NCBI RefSeq assembly: GCF_002109495.1
Contig: NZ_LVJN01000018.1
Span: 596,958-660,957 of the forward strand
Reading direction: 5' to 3'
Length of the DNA: 64,000 nucleotides
Source of the DNA: Magnetofaba australis IT-1
GTDB taxonomy: Bacteria > Pseudomonadota > Magnetococcia > Magnetococcales > Magnetococcaceae
Made by a program: the position numbers and the translations under genes. The stretch's first letter is position 1, and every line of letters starts with the position of its first letter. This document shows positions 1 through 9,251 of this stretch, piece by piece. The notes under the pieces are model-generated. The model saw only the letters and a list, made by a program, of their open reading frames with translations. It did not search any database and was not told the origin of the DNA.

Positions 1-343
1 TGGCGTCGCCCTGGAACACCGCGCCTTTGCGGGTGATGCGGATCATGCCGCGGGCGTTGAGCTTCTGCGCGGTCAAGTCATAGGTGGCGGAGTCGGCTTG
101 GAGGTCGAGAATCCCCTCCTGCACGATGCGCACTTCGCCGCGGGCGCTGACCTTGCCGTCGCTGCGATCCAGATCCAGTTCGTCGGCCTCCAGCTCCACC
201 GGGGTTTTGGCCAGCTCGGTGAGCTGCTCGCGGGCCAGCACCGGCCCGGCGCAGGCGGCCGCCGCGGCCAAAACCAGCCAGGAGACTGAGAGCATTCCCG
301 GCGCGCGTCGAACGCCGCGATCCTGTTGTTGTGCCTTGCGCAT
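1..343 (-). CDS. lptD: LPS-assembly protein LptD, N-terminal part (runs off the left edge)
   Basis: LptD is the outer-membrane beta-barrel that inserts lipopolysaccharide into the outer leaflet. Only the first 114 codons are here. They read as a Sec signal peptide (hydrophobic core about residues 18-36, ending in VLA) followed by an OstA/LptA-like beta-jellyroll beginning VELEADELDLDRSDGKVSA, in which short strands alternate with Gly-rich turns. The start is the ATG at 343, just before the signal peptide. It lies 96 bp downstream of folC on the same strand and is probably the last gene of that operon. Because the barrel domain is off-window, a separate LptA/LptC-like protein cannot be fully excluded, but the N-terminal layout fits alphaproteobacterial LptD. 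Confidence 0.7.
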   Translation of the reverse strand, partial: MRKAQQQDRGVRRAPGMLSVSWLVLAAAAACAGPVLAREQLTELAKTPVELEADELDLDRSDGKVSARGEVRIVQEGILDLQADSATYDLTAQKLNARGMIRITRKGAVFQGDA

Positions 344-439
344 GCTCACTGCGTCTCCTATGCCCCGTTACTGCGCTCGCAGGCGCGCTGGTGTTTTGTG
401 CCCATCCCTGCAAGCCAACATCCGATGATCAAACGCCCA

Positions 440-1699
440 TTATAACGCACTGAGCAGCGCTCCCACCAGATATAGCGAACCCGTCGCCGCCACGCGACCC
501 CCATGACCGGTCAAATCCCGCGCCAGCGCCAGCCCGGCTGGAATGTCGGGCGCTTCATGGGCGGGTACGCCCGCTGCGCGCCAGGTGTTGGCGCAGCGAT
601 GCGGATCCAACGCCCGCGCGTCATCCAACCCCACACACACCACCGCCTCCACCCCATCGCGCCAAGCGTCGATGATGCTGGGCAGATCCTTATCTGACAT
701 CACCGCAAACAGCAGCGTGGGTTTGCGTCCCGGCGTTTCGGCAAAGAAGGCGGCTGCAGCCTGCGCCGCGTGGGCGTTATGGGCGCCGTCCAGCCACACT
801 TCGGGCTCTGTGGCGATGCGCTGCAGACGTCCCGGCCACTGCGCCTGCGCCACCGCCTCGCACACCGCCTCGTTGGGCAGACGCCAGCCTTGATTGGCGC
901 GCAGCAGTCGCGCCATGGCCACGGCTTGGGCGGCGTTGTGCATCTGATGCTGTCCAACCAACCCTGGCCGCGGCAACACCAACTGCCCGAAAGCATCCTC
1001 GTAGCGCCAACTGTGCGCTTCGAACGCCATGTCGTAGCGATAGTCCCGTTGCGCCAACCACAGCGGCGCGCCCGCCGCCTCGGCCTGGGCGGCGATGACA
1101 TTGCGCGCCGCCAATGAACCGGGGTGGACAACAGCGGTTACGCCCGCCTTGAGGATTCCCGCCTTTTCAGCGGCAACGGCTTCGATGGTTTGGCCCAGAT
1201 AGTCGGCGTGATCCAAAGCGATGGGCGTAATGGCGGTGAGCAGCGGCGCAGGAAAGACGTTGGTAGCGTCCAAACGCCCGCCTAAGCCGGTCTCCAGCAA
1301 CACCGGCGCAGGCGCGCCGCCCGGTCGCAATGCGGCCCAATCGGCAAAGTGCAACAGCGCAGCGGCAGTGGCCTGTTCAAAATAGGTCGCCAACTCATTG
1401 GGGTCGGCGCGTCTGACTGCGGCCAGATAGCGATCCAACGCCGCATCGTCAATGGGCGCGCCCGCCACGCGAATGCGTTCGTTGAAACGGTGCAGATGCG
1501 GCGAGGTGTAAACGCCGCTGGGAATGCCCGCAGCCTTGAGAATCGCCTCCAGAAACGCCAGCACCGAGCCTTTGCCGTTGGTGCCCGCCACATGCACCAC
1601 GTGGCGCAGCGAACGCTGGGGGCCGCCCAGCGCATCCAACAACGCAACCACCCGCTCCAGCCCCGGGCGAATCAACCGTTCGGAACCTGAGGGCTCCAT
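440..1699 (-). CDS. folC: Bifunctional folylpolyglutamate/dihydrofolate synthase
   Basis: FolC adds glutamate to dihydropteroate and to tetrahydrofolates using ATP, in the cytoplasm. The 419-residue length is normal for the family. The Mur-ligase-type P-loop GTNGKGS lies at residues 39-45. Further Mur-ligase features are visible: LETGLGGRLDATNV, the ITPIALDH stretch, and WLDGAHN in the C-terminal domain. The gene begins at an ATG 7 bp after the accD stop. The accD-folC pairing is common in proteobacteria and supports the call. Confidence 0.95.
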   Translation of the reverse strand: MEPSGSERLIRPGLERVVALLDALGGPQRSLRHVVHVAGTNGKGSVLAFLEAILKAAGIPSGVYTSPHLHRFNERIRVAGAPIDDAALDRYLAAVRRADPNELATYFEQATAAALLHFADWAALRPGGAPAPVLLETGLGGRLDATNVFPAPLLTAITPIALDHADYLGQTIEAVAAEKAGILKAGVTAVVHPGSLAARNVIAAQAEAAGAPLWLAQRDYRYDMAFEAHSWRYEDAFGQLVLPRPGLVGQHQMHNAAQAVAMARLLRANQGWRLPNEAVCEAVAQAQWPGRLQRIATEPEVWLDGAHNAHAAQAAAAFFAETPGRKPTLLFAVMSDKDLPSIIDAWRDGVEAVVCVGLDDARALDPHRCANTWRAAGVPAHEAPDIPAGLALARDLTGHGGRVAATGSLYLVGALLSAL

Positions 1700-1706
1700 G
1701 GTCGGA

Positions 1707-2609
1707 TCAGCGCAGGTTGGTGGCGAAATCGGGAATTTTGGCCTGGTGCGAGGTAAACCGCGTGAGCAGGTCCGCCAGGGTGTCGCGCATCTCGTTGCGG
1801 TGACAGATCATATCCAGAAAGCCATGATCGAGCAGATATTCGCTGCGCTGGAACCCCGGCGGCAGCTTCTCGCGCACGGTCTGTTCGATCACCCGCGGAC
1901 CGGCAAAGCAGATCAGCGCGTTGGGCTCGGCGATATTGATATCGCCCAACATGGCGAAGGAGGCGGTGACGCCGCCGCTGGTGGGGTCGGTGAGGACCGA
2001 AATGTACGGCAGACCCGCCTGCTCAAGACGCGTCAGGGCGGTGGAGGTGCGCGCCATCTGCATCAGCGACAGAATGCCCTCCTGCATGCGCGCGCCGCCC
2101 GAGGCGGAGAACACGATGAAGCCGCAACGTTGCTCCACCGCCGCCAGCGCGCCCGCGGCGATCTTGCTGCCCACCACCGAGCCCATGGAGCCGCCCAGGA
2201 AGGGGAAGTCGAACGCCGCGCAGATCACCGGCACGCCCTTGATGGCGCCTTTGAACAGACGCAGCGCATCGGGATTGCCAGTCTTCTTCTGCGCCTCTTT
2301 AATGCGGGTTTTGTAGGGCTTGGAGTCCTTGAATTTGAGCGGGTCCACCGGCTCGATATTGCCCAGCAGCTCCTCACGGCCATCTTCATCCAGGGTGATG
2401 TCGATGCGGCGCTGCCCGGAGATGCGGAAGTGATTCTCACAGTGGGCGCACACATCCAGATTGCGCTCCAGCTCCTTTTGGAACAGCGCCTGACCGCAGC
2501 TGGGGCACTTGATCCACAGCCCTTCAGGCGTGCTGGCCTTGCTGTCGCCCTTGATTTTGGGGCGAATAATGCGGGTCAGCCAGTTCATCGCGCCGGATTC
2601 TTCGGTCAT
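1707..2609 (-). CDS. accD: Acetyl-CoA carboxylase carboxyltransferase subunit beta
   Basis: AccD is the beta subunit of the carboxyltransferase that makes malonyl-CoA for fatty-acid synthesis. It works with AccA, which is not in this window. The 300-residue protein has the N-terminal four-cysteine zinc ribbon (C35, C38, C54, C57) and the crotonase-type core with GGSMGSVVGSKI and FSASGGARMQEG, which forms the acyl-CoA oxyanion hole. The ATG at 2609 has an AGGA 4 bases upstream. A second Met (MNWLTRII) seven residues in is the other possible start. It lies between trpF (19 bp gap) and folC (7 bp gap). Confidence 0.95.
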   Translation of the reverse strand: MTEESGAMNWLTRIIRPKIKGDSKASTPEGLWIKCPSCGQALFQKELERNLDVCAHCENHFRISGQRRIDITLDEDGREELLGNIEPVDPLKFKDSKPYKTRIKEAQKKTGNPDALRLFKGAIKGVPVICAAFDFPFLGGSMGSVVGSKIAAGALAAVEQRCGFIVFSASGGARMQEGILSLMQMARTSTALTRLEQAGLPYISVLTDPTSGGVTASFAMLGDINIAEPNALICFAGPRVIEQTVREKLPPGFQRSEYLLDHGFLDMICHRNEMRDTLADLLTRFTSHQAKIPDFATNLR

Positions 2610-2628
2610 GGCGTCCTCGGTCGATCAG

Positions 2629-3258
2629 TTAAGCGCCCGCCACAGCGGCGGCGCGCGCATTTTCAACAAAACGTCGGGTTTTTTCAGCATCCTTACGTCC
2701 CGGCGCGGCCTCCACGCCGCTGGAGACATCCACCCCATGGGGCTGCACGCGGCGCACCGCTTCAGCCACATTGTCGGGATTGAGCCCCCCCGCCAGGATC
2801 AACGGCGCATCGGGTTCGAACCGCCGCAGGATATCCCAGTCAAACGCGTGGCCCGTGCCGCCATAAGCGCCATCCACTTTGGCGTCCAATAGCAGCGCGC
2901 GGGCGGGGTAGCGATTCAAGCCGAGCAAATCGTCCGCTTGCGCCACCCGCGCGGCCTTGATGGCGCGCGGCCCCACCGCCTGGCAGAACTCCGGCGCTTC
3001 ATCGCCGTGCAACTGAATGCGATCCAGCCCGCACAGGAACTCAGCGCGACGGATCTCCTCCAACGAGGCGTTGACGAATAGCCCCACTACGGTGAGCAGC
3101 GGCGGCATGCGTCCGGCCCACTGCGCCACCGTCTCTGGGGCCACATAGCGGGAGGATTTCTTATAGAACACCAGCCCCAGCGCGTCGGCCCCGGCGTCCT
3201 GAACCATCCAGGCGTCCTCCAGAGTGGTGACGCCGCAAATTTTGATCGCCAGCGCCAC
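2629..3258 (-). CDS. trpF: Phosphoribosylanthranilate isomerase
   Basis: TrpF isomerises N-(5-phosphoribosyl)anthranilate to CdRP in tryptophan synthesis. The 209-residue single-domain TIM barrel starts with KICG, with catalytic Cys8, and carries the catalytic Asp125 in LLLDAKVDG. The phosphate-binding end (LAGGLNPDNV, DVSSGVE) is intact. It follows trpC with a 2 bp gap, so the two are almost certainly co-translated. In many proteobacteria trpF is followed by trpB and trpA before accD. Here accD follows directly, so tryptophan synthase must lie elsewhere. Confidence 0.95.
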   Translation of the reverse strand: MALAIKICGVTTLEDAWMVQDAGADALGLVFYKKSSRYVAPETVAQWAGRMPPLLTVVGLFVNASLEEIRRAEFLCGLDRIQLHGDEAPEFCQAVGPRAIKAARVAQADDLLGLNRYPARALLLDAKVDGAYGGTGHAFDWDILRRFEPDAPLILAGGLNPDNVAEAVRRVQPHGVDVSSGVEAAPGRKDAEKTRRFVENARAAAVAGA

Positions 3259-3260
3259 GC

Positions 3261-4076
3261 TTACACCGCCGCCTCAGACAGCAGCGCGCCCAGCGCCGGA
3301 CCAGGATCGCCGCTCTTCATGAACGCTTCGCCGATCAGGAACGCGCGCACGCCGTGTGCGTTGAGCATGCGGATATCCGTCGCGCTGTGAATGCCGCTCT
3401 CGGAGACCAGCAGGCGGGATTTCTCCGCCCGCTCGCCCAGTCGCACAGTGGTCTCCAGGGAGGTTTCAAAGGTGCGCAGATTACGGTTGTTGACCCCCAT
3501 CAACGGGGTCTTCAACTCATGGGCGGCGTCCAGTTCGGCTTCATCATGCACCTCCACCAGCACATCCAACCCCTGGTCCAGAGCCGCCGCCTCCAACTCC
3601 TGGGCCTGGGGCACGGAGAGCACCGCCATGATCAGCAGAATGGCGTCGGCGCCCATGGCGCGCGCTTCGAGCACCTGATAGGGGTCGTAGAGGAAATCCT
3701 TGCGCAGCACCGGCGCCGCCACCGACTCGCGAATGGCGGTGAGATACTCTTCATGCCCTTGAAAGAAGTCGTGATCGGTCAAGCAGGAGATGCACGCCGC
3801 GCCATGTTCGGCGTAACCGGCGGCGATGGCGGCGGGATCAAATTTTTTCTCAGCGGGAAAGATGCGCCCTTTGGAGGGGGACGCCATCTTGACCTCGGCG
3901 ATGACGGCGTTTTCGCCCAGCCCCGCCTTCTCCATCAGAGCTTGGGCGAATCCACGCCCGCCCGGCGCAGCGCTGGCGCGGCGACTCATCTCGCCTTCGG
4001 AGACGGCGGCGCGGCGCGCGGCCACCTCCTCGCGTTTGCGCGCCATGATCTTCTGCAATACGTCGGGCGCGCCCAT
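3261..4076 (-). CDS. trpC: Indole-3-glycerol phosphate synthase
   Basis: TrpC closes CdRP to indole-3-glycerol phosphate, the step after TrpF. The 271-residue protein has the family's IAEVKMASPSKG segment with the catalytic Lys, LRKDFLYDPYQV, VNNRNLRTF, and the C-terminal VSESGI phosphate-binding turn. It is separate from TrpF, unlike the E. coli fusion. It lies 2 bp after tyrS and 2 bp before trpF, which indicates one transcript. Confidence 0.96.
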   Translation of the reverse strand: MGAPDVLQKIMARKREEVAARRAAVSEGEMSRRASAAPGGRGFAQALMEKAGLGENAVIAEVKMASPSKGRIFPAEKKFDPAAIAAGYAEHGAACISCLTDHDFFQGHEEYLTAIRESVAAPVLRKDFLYDPYQVLEARAMGADAILLIMAVLSVPQAQELEAAALDQGLDVLVEVHDEAELDAAHELKTPLMGVNNRNLRTFETSLETTVRLGERAEKSRLLVSESGIHSATDIRMLNAHGVRAFLIGEAFMKSGDPGPALGALLSEAAV

Positions 4077-4078
4077 AC

Positions 4079-5299
4079 TCAGGCCCCTTTCACCGTCACA
4101 TAGGCAAAGCGACGCTTGCCCACTTGAATCAGATAGCGCTCGCCCGCCGCCAACTCATGTTTGGGATCGCTGACCTTCTCGCGCTCCACGGAGACGGCGT
4201 TCTGCTTGATCATGCGCATCCCCTCGCTATTGGATTTCACCAGCCCGGCGCCGCTGAGCACGGCGGGCAGCCCCAGGGACGCGCCCTCGGCTTGGACTTC
4301 GACTTCGTCGATCTCGTCGGGCAGGTCCTTCTTCTTGAACATGGTCTCGAACTCGGCGCGGGCCGCCTCAGCGGCCTCGGCGTCATGAAACCGCGCCACC
4401 ATCTCGGCGCCCAGACGCTTTTTCACCTCCATGGGGTGCTCCGCGCCCGAGGCCACCGCCTGCTTCAACTCCGCCACCTGCGCCAGAGAGAGATCGGACA
4501 GCAACTCATAGTAGCGCCACATCAGATCATCGGAGATGGACATCACCTTGCCGAAGATCTCCCGCGGCGGCTCCAGCACGCCAATGTAGTTATTCAGCGA
4601 CTTGGACATCTTCTGCACGCCGTCCAGCCCCTCCAGGATGGGCATGGTCAGCACGCATTGGGGCTCCTGGCCGAAGTCGCGCTGCAACTCACGCCCCACC
4701 AGCAGATTGAACAGCTGATCGGTGCCGCCAAGTTCCACATCGGCGCGCATGGCCACCGAGTCATACCCCTGCACCAGCGGGTAGAGGAACTCATGGATGG
4801 CGATGGGCCGCCCCTCTTTGTACCGTTTGGAAAAGTCGTCGCGCTCAAGCATCTGCGCCACAGTAAAGCGCGCCGCCAGCTTGATCATATCCGCCGGGGT
4901 CATGGCGTTCATCCACGTGCTGTTGAACATCACCGTGGTGCGCTCGGGGTCGAGGATTTTGAACACCTGCTGCTTATAGGTCTCGGCGTTGGCGGCGATC
5001 TGCTCGGCGGTGAGCGGCTTGCGGGTTTCGCTCTTGCCGGTGGGGTCGCCGATCAAACCGGTGAAATCGCCGATCAGAAACAGCACCTCATGGCCCAGCT
5101 CCTGAAATTGGCGCATTTTTTGGATCAACACCGTATGGCCCAGATGCAGGTCCGGCGCGGTGGGGTCGAACCCGGCCTTGACGCGCAGCGGTTTGCCGCT
5201 GTCGATGGCGCGCTTGAGTTTCTCTTCCAGCGCCTCTTTCGAGACCAGATCCACAACCCCGCGGGTCATGATCTCCATCTGTTCGGCCAGTGGCTTCAT
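4079..5299 (-). CDS. tyrS: Tyrosyl-tRNA synthetase
   Basis: TyrS charges tRNA-Tyr. From the chosen ATG ([11 protein letters not shown]) the protein is 406 residues. The class I signature HLGH is at 52-55, KMSKS at 230-234, and a C-terminal S4-like RNA-binding domain holds the last 60 or so residues. The start at 5299 is preferred over one 63 bp upstream because AGGAG sits 8 bases before it and the extension lacks family character. It is the first gene of the tyrS-trpC-trpF-accD-folC(-lptD) run and is divergent from anmK across 115 bp. Confidence 0.95.
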   Translation of the reverse strand: MKPLAEQMEIMTRGVVDLVSKEALEEKLKRAIDSGKPLRVKAGFDPTAPDLHLGHTVLIQKMRQFQELGHEVLFLIGDFTGLIGDPTGKSETRKPLTAEQIAANAETYKQQVFKILDPERTTVMFNSTWMNAMTPADMIKLAARFTVAQMLERDDFSKRYKEGRPIAIHEFLYPLVQGYDSVAMRADVELGGTDQLFNLLVGRELQRDFGQEPQCVLTMPILEGLDGVQKMSKSLNNYIGVLEPPREIFGKVMSISDDLMWRYYELLSDLSLAQVAELKQAVASGAEHPMEVKKRLGAEMVARFHDAEAAEAARAEFETMFKKKDLPDEIDEVEVQAEGASLGLPAVLSGAGLVKSNSEGMRMIKQNAVSVEREKVSDPKHELAAGERYLIQVGKRRFAYVTVKGA

Positions 5300-5414
5300 C
5301 ACTTCGACTCCTGTGCGCGCCTGCGCCGCCACGCCACAAAACGATTGACGCGCCGCGCGCAAAACAACATGTTCAACGAACAGTCATATATACTGCAACA
5401 GACGGCCAAACGCC

Positions 5415-6626
5415 ATGCCCCAAGCACACAATGACGCCCCCCTGGTGATCGGCCTGATGTCCGGCACCTCCGCCGACGGCATCGACGCCGCGCTCATCCG
5501 CACCACCGGCGAAGGACGCCCGCAGCCCATCGCTTATCTGGAGACGCCGCACCCAGCGGAGATTCGCGATGAAATCCTGGCGCTGCAGCAGTCAGGCCCC
5601 GAGGAGATTGAACGCTTGGGGGAGATGAGCCGCCGCTTGGCCGAGCGCTTTGCCGAAGCCGCCACCGCACTGTGCCGACAAGCCGATGTGCGCATCCATG
5701 ACATCGCCCTCATCGGCTGCCATGGTCAGACCATCCGCCACCGCCCGCCGCACTTCTCCCTGCAGATCGGCTCTGCCGCCATCATCGCCGCGCGCACCGG
5801 CGTCACCACCGTCAGCGACTTCCGCACCCCGGACATGGCGTTGGGCGGCGAAGGCGCGCCGCTGGCGCCCTACTACCATCAGGCGCTGTTTGCCGACGCC
5901 AGCGACAGCGCCTGCGACGTGGTGGTCAATCTGGGCGGCATCGCCAATGTGACGTTGCTACAAAAGCCCCCGGCGCCGCCCATCGTGGCGGGGGACACCG
6001 GCCCGGCCAATGCGCTGATGGATGAACTGAGCATGCGCCTGAGCGGCGGCCTGGAGTGCTGCGACCGGGATGGCCAGCGCGCCGCAGCGGGCGCCGTCGA
6101 CGCCGAGGCGCTGGCGTGGCTGATGGCGCACCCCTACCTAAAACGTCCGCTGCCCAAATCCACCGGCAAGGAGGATTTCAGTCCGGCGCTGCTGGATCGC
6201 TGGCTGTCGGCGTTCCCCGCCATGGGCGGCAACGACGGCGTCGCCACCCTGCTGGCGTTCACTACGCAGAGCATCGCCGAGGCGATCCTGCAAGCCGCCA
6301 ACAGCACACCGGAGCGTATCATTCTGTGCGGCGGCGGCGCCAATAATCCGGCGTTGCGCAGGCAGATCGCCGCCCGCCTGCCCAGCGCCCGCATCCTCAC
6401 CAGCGCGGAGCTGGGCGTTGACCACAACGCCATGGAGGCGGAAGCGTTCGCCTGGCTGGCCATGCGCGCGCTGCGCGGCCTGCCCACCGGCGATACGGCG
6501 GTCACCGGCGCGCATGGGGCGGCCATCCTCGGCAGCTTGTCGCCGGGCGGAAATTGGCGTGACGCGCTGGCTCTAGCCGCCCGCCTTAATGCAGCGTCGC
6601 CGGCCCCAACAAACCAAACGGTTTGA
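5415..6626 (+). CDS. anmK: Anhydro-N-acetylmuramic acid kinase
   Basis: AnmK phosphorylates and opens 1,6-anhydro-MurNAc recovered from murein turnover, giving MurNAc-6-P. The 403-residue protein begins with the family hallmark [16 protein letters not shown]. It continues with ASKHA-fold elements: [31 protein letters not shown] and the C-terminal [14 protein letters not shown]. Its last 41 bp overlap the 3' end of the convergent apaG. No strong ribosome-binding site is visible before the ATG. Confidence 0.95.
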   Translation: MPQAHNDAPLVIGLMSGTSADGIDAALIRTTGEGRPQPIAYLETPHPAEIRDEILALQQSGPEEIERLGEMSRRLAERFAEAATALCRQADVRIHDIALIGCHGQTIRHRPPHFSLQIGSAAIIAARTGVTTVSDFRTPDMALGGEGAPLAPYYHQALFADASDSACDVVVNLGGIANVTLLQKPPAPPIVAGDTGPANALMDELSMRLSGGLECCDRDGQRAAAGAVDAEALAWLMAHPYLKRPLPKSTGKEDFSPALLDRWLSAFPAMGGNDGVATLLAFTTQSIAEAILQAANSTPERIILCGGGANNPALRRQIAARLPSARILTSAELGVDHNAMEAEAFAWLAMRALRGLPTGDTAVTGAHGAAILGSLSPGGNWRDALALAARLNAASPAPTNQTV

Positions 6627-6966
6627 TTTCGGCGTCGAACTCTATCCCCTCATCGCTGATCATACGATAGGAGCCGCGCATGCTGCCCATAGGCGTGGAC
6701 AGAGGCGTGCCGCTGGTGTACTGGAACGACTCCCCCGGCTCCAAGCGGGGCTGTTCGCCCACCACGCCGGGGCCGCGCACCTCTTGGGTCAGGCCGTTGC
6801 CGTCGGTTATGATCCAGTGCCGGGTCAAAAGCTTAGCGGCTTCCGTACCCTCATTGCGGATGGTGACGGTGTAGGAGAACAGATAGCGGTCATCGTCCGG
6901 CGAGGATTGGTCTTCCAGGTAGTCGGAGACCACCTCAACGCGGATTTTATAACGGGGATCGCTCAT
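6586..6966 (-). CDS. apaG: ApaG/DUF525 family protein
   Basis: ApaG is a small immunoglobulin-fold protein first linked to cobalt and Ap4A phenotypes; its biochemical role is unsettled. The 126-residue protein starts [12 protein letters not shown] and contains [53 protein letters not shown] and the end [13 protein letters not shown], all characteristic. An ORF extending upstream to 7158 exists, but the added residues would cover the msrB start region and look non-coding. It is convergent with anmK (41 bp overlap) and divergent from msrB (84 bp). Confidence 0.93.
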   Translation of the reverse strand: MSDPRYKIRVEVVSDYLEDQSSPDDDRYLFSYTVTIRNEGTEAAKLLTRHWIITDGNGLTQEVRGPGVVGEQPRLEPGESFQYTSGTPLSTPMGSMRGSYRMISDEGIEFDAEIKPFGLLGPATLH

Positions 6967-7050
6967 AGCGCGTCCTTGTCCAAAAGAGTGTGCTGCCAAA
7001 CCACGCGCCCCGAGCCATATGCCGGGGCCAAACAGACGGGAATCATACAA

Positions 7051-7446
7051 ATGAATGAGAAAGTGGTCAAAAGCGATGCCGAGTGGCGTGAGGAACTGAC
7101 CGAAGAGCAGTATCACATCTGCCGCAAAAAGGGCACCGAACGCGCCTTTACCGGACAATATTTTGATTGCAAGGAGCCTGGCGTGTATGTCTGCGCCTGT
7201 TGCGAAGAGCCCCTATTCGACTCCGACGCCAAATTCGACTCCGGCACCGGCTGGCCCAGCTACTGGAAACCCATCAATGAAGAGGCCGTTGCTACGGAAA
7301 CCGACAGCAGCCTCTTTATGACCCGCACCGAAGTGTTGTGCGCCAAATGCGACGCCCACCTGGGCCATGTGTTCGATGACGGTCCCGCGCCCACCGGCAT
7401 GCGCTATTGCATCAACTCCGCCTCGCTCAAGCTGGAGCCAAAATAA
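7051..7446 (+). CDS. msrB: Peptide-methionine (R)-S-oxide reductase
   Basis: MsrB repairs R-methionine sulfoxide in proteins. The 131-residue protein has the zinc-site cysteine pairs C48/C51 and C97/C100, the [11 protein letters not shown] substrate loop, HLGHVF, and catalytic Cys120 in RYCINSASL. The loop that often holds a resolving Cys (GCGWPS) has Thr here, so a one-cysteine mechanism is expected. The ATG at 7051 is where family similarity begins; an in-frame extension upstream covers the divergent promoter region and is rejected. Confidence 0.95.
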   Translation: MNEKVVKSDAEWREELTEEQYHICRKKGTERAFTGQYFDCKEPGVYVCACCEEPLFDSDAKFDSGTGWPSYWKPINEEAVATETDSSLFMTRTEVLCAKCDAHLGHVFDDGPAPTGMRYCINSASLKLEPK

Positions 7447-7475
7447 CCGCGCACCACACCAACCAACCAAACACA

Positions 7476-7511
7476 AAACGGCCCCGCCTGAGCGATCAGG
7501 CGGGGCCGTTT
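7476..7511. terminator. Bidirectional Rho-independent terminator
   Basis: A perfect 16 bp stem (AAACGGCCCCGCCTGA with its complement) closes a GCGA tetraloop, with A-runs and T-runs on the two sides. It lies between the 3' ends of msrB (+) and the chemoreceptor-like gene (-), so it can end both transcripts. Confidence 0.9.
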
Positions 7512-7541
7512 CGTATGCGCTATCCGTCCAGTCAGAGCGTC

Positions 7542-8192
7542 TTACTGCACTTTGCGCAGCGACTGCTCGATCTTGTCGGACATGGAGGAGATCTCGCTGA
7601 TGACGCGATCGATATCGCCCGCCAACTCACGCGCCACGCGCGCGGTGCTTTTCACCTCGCCCGCCACCACCGCGAAGCCCTTGCCGAACTCGCCGGCGCG
7701 GGAGGCCTGAATACCGGCGTTGATGGCCAGCACCTCCAGCTCGTTGGAGATCTTCTCAATGCCGTGCAGGGTCTTGGAGACGTCACGGGTGTTGCGGTCG
7801 ATCTCTTGACGCACCGAGGTCAGATCGTCAAATACCTGTTGGTAGGTTTCGCCGCGCTGGGCGTCCAGCACCTGGTAGAACATGATGGCGATCTCACTGG
7901 AGAGCACTTCGCCAGCGGGGTTCACCTCATGGATGACATTGATGATGTCTTCGCTCATCTCGGCGACGATAATGAAGTCCGCCTCGATGTTCTTCATCGC
8001 CGTATCGATCTTGGTCAGCGTCTTCACGCCGATCTTTTTGGCGGCGCTCATGGTCGGAGAATTGGGATTGGAGTCGGCGACATACACCACCTCGACGCGG
8101 TTGCTTTTGGCGAACATCCGCAGCAACTCCTTACCGTCGCCGCCACCGCCGATGAAGCCGATCCGCTTTTTCACTTCCTCCGTCGTTTCCAT
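7542..8192 (-). CDS. Cytosolic methyl-accepting chemotaxis-like protein with N-terminal Rossmann-type domain
   Basis: The C-terminal half is a short chemoreceptor signalling domain. Its hairpin tip reads LEVLAINAGIQASRAGEFG and is followed by KGFAVVAGEV, close to the family's NLLALNAAIEAARAGE consensus. No membrane segment is present, so it is cytosolic. The first 110 or so residues do not look like PAS or GAF. They begin KRIGFIGGGGDGKELLRMF and alternate strands and helices as in a dinucleotide-binding Rossmann fold, then VEVVYVADSNPN and ADFIIVAE. A redox or nucleotide sensing role is an inference. The start at 8192 has GGGGA 9 bases upstream; an ATG at 8201 is the alternative. No che genes are nearby. 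Confidence 0.75.
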   Translation of the reverse strand: METTEEVKKRIGFIGGGGDGKELLRMFAKSNRVEVVYVADSNPNSPTMSAAKKIGVKTLTKIDTAMKNIEADFIIVAEMSEDIINVIHEVNPAGEVLSSEIAIMFYQVLDAQRGETYQQVFDDLTSVRQEIDRNTRDVSKTLHGIEKISNELEVLAINAGIQASRAGEFGKGFAVVAGEVKSTARVARELAGDIDRVISEISSMSDKIEQSLRKVQ

Positions 8193-8201
8193 ACTTTGCA
8201 T

Positions 8202-8660
8202 TCCCCGTTGAAGATTCTGTTTGGAAACCGCCAGCGCCGACCCATCGCCTGTTTCATGAAGCGATAGAAGGGAAGATCGCGCTCAACGCCGCCGTCGCAT
8301 GCTCTGCCGACCGCGCAACGTCCGCCCCCAACCTGCGTTAAGCCCCTGTCAATGGCGTCTTGGTCATAACAACCTAACGCCCACGCCACTGCGAAGCCAG
8401 TCTACATGAACAAAAATCGAATTTCACCCATCATAACCGGATTTTGCGGAAAATATCCAGAATGTTCGCGCGCGCGCCCAACAGAATGCTCTCGTCACGA
8501 CTTCCGGACAAAACCCTCCACACACAAGGCGCCGTCGCGCCAACTGCGGGTTGCGCCTGCAGGATTGCAAGCATCATACAGACCAAAAATGATCTGCATA
8601 AAATTTCTGCACAACCTTTGAGCAAATACAGAAAATATCTGCTCCCGTCCATGAAGACAA
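8202..8660. other. Intergenic region with no supported gene
   Basis: About 460 bp separate the divergent chemoreceptor-like gene and the promoter of the unknown gene at 8787. The open frames here lack coding character, and the right part (from about 8570) becomes AT-rich. I see no RNA gene or repeat. Confidence 0.5.
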
Positions 8661-8689
8661 TTGGCAAACCGACATCGGAACATTAAACT
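8661..8689 (+). promoter_or_regulatory. Predicted sigma-70 promoter
   Basis: TTGGCA (8661-8666) and TAAACT (8684-8689) are separated by 17 bp in an AT-rich stretch and point toward the gene at 8787. Transcription would begin near 8697, leaving a leader of about 90 nt. Confidence 0.5.
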
Positions 8690-8720
8690 CTCTATATCGC
8701 GCTGAATGCGCTGGAGTATA

Positions 8721-8762
8721 GCGGCGTCGGGCGAAAGCCCCCCACTGGCGGTGTGACGCCGC
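8721..8762 (+). promoter_or_regulatory. Structured 5' leader element
   Basis: An 8 bp perfect stem (GCGGCGTC 8721-8728 with GACGCCGC 8755-8762) encloses a GGGC-GAAA-GCCC hairpin (8729-8740). It lies inside the predicted leader, 11 bases before the AGGAGA ribosome-binding site. It matches no riboswitch class I know. It could be a stabilising or regulatory hairpin. Confidence 0.35.
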
Positions 8763-8786
8763 CGCCCCACAGGCAGGAGAGAACAG

Positions 8787-9212
8787 ATGTCCACCCTTGA
8801 AGAGAAAGTGCTGGAGAAACATCTGCAAGAGTGTCTGCAGCAGATCTGCCCTCTGTTCAAAGAGGTGCGCGAGCGCCAAGGCGGCAAACTCCCTGAAGAG
8901 TTGCTCGACGACGCCTATGTCATGGGCTATGTCAAAGGCATGGCCAACATGCTGCTGGCGCGTCAGCATGTTGAGGATGACAACGAGCGCGGTTACGCCA
9001 TCATTCTCATCTTCGCCAAGGTGTTTGAAAAAGATCCCCGCATGGTGGGCGAACGCTTGGCCATTCTCCATGCCGACCGCTCCAACATCGACTATCTGGA
9101 GGGGATCACCGATGGCGAAGATCGCCTGATGGGACTCAATGACGGCCGCCGCGACGAGGTGACCTATCGCCTGATGCATCGTTTAGAGCCTTACATGAAG
9201 CTCGAAGCGTAA
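8787..9212 (+). CDS. Hypothetical cytoplasmic protein
   Basis: I do not recognise this 141-residue protein. It is predicted largely alpha-helical (LEEKVLEKHLQECLQQI, LPEELLDDAYVMGYVKGM) and acidic, with no signal peptide, membrane segment or obvious catalytic motif. The ATG at 8787 has AGGAGA 7 bases upstream. It has its own predicted promoter and structured leader. It is 39 bp ahead of a ferredoxin-like gene on the same strand, so the two are probably co-transcribed. Coding is supported by codon usage like the neighbours and by the ribosome-binding site. Confidence 0.75.
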   Translation: MSTLEEKVLEKHLQECLQQICPLFKEVRERQGGKLPEELLDDAYVMGYVKGMANMLLARQHVEDDNERGYAIILIFAKVFEKDPRMVGERLAILHADRSNIDYLEGITDGEDRLMGLNDGRRDEVTYRLMHRLEPYMKLEA

Positions 9213-9251
9213 ACCGTAATTCCACTCGCTCAACCCGCTTTGGAGAACGGC

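Noticed and set aside
8431-8667. Small minus-strand exported protein
   Set aside because: There is a hydrophobic stretch, but no ribosome-binding site, and it overlaps the promoter and leader of the gene at 8787.
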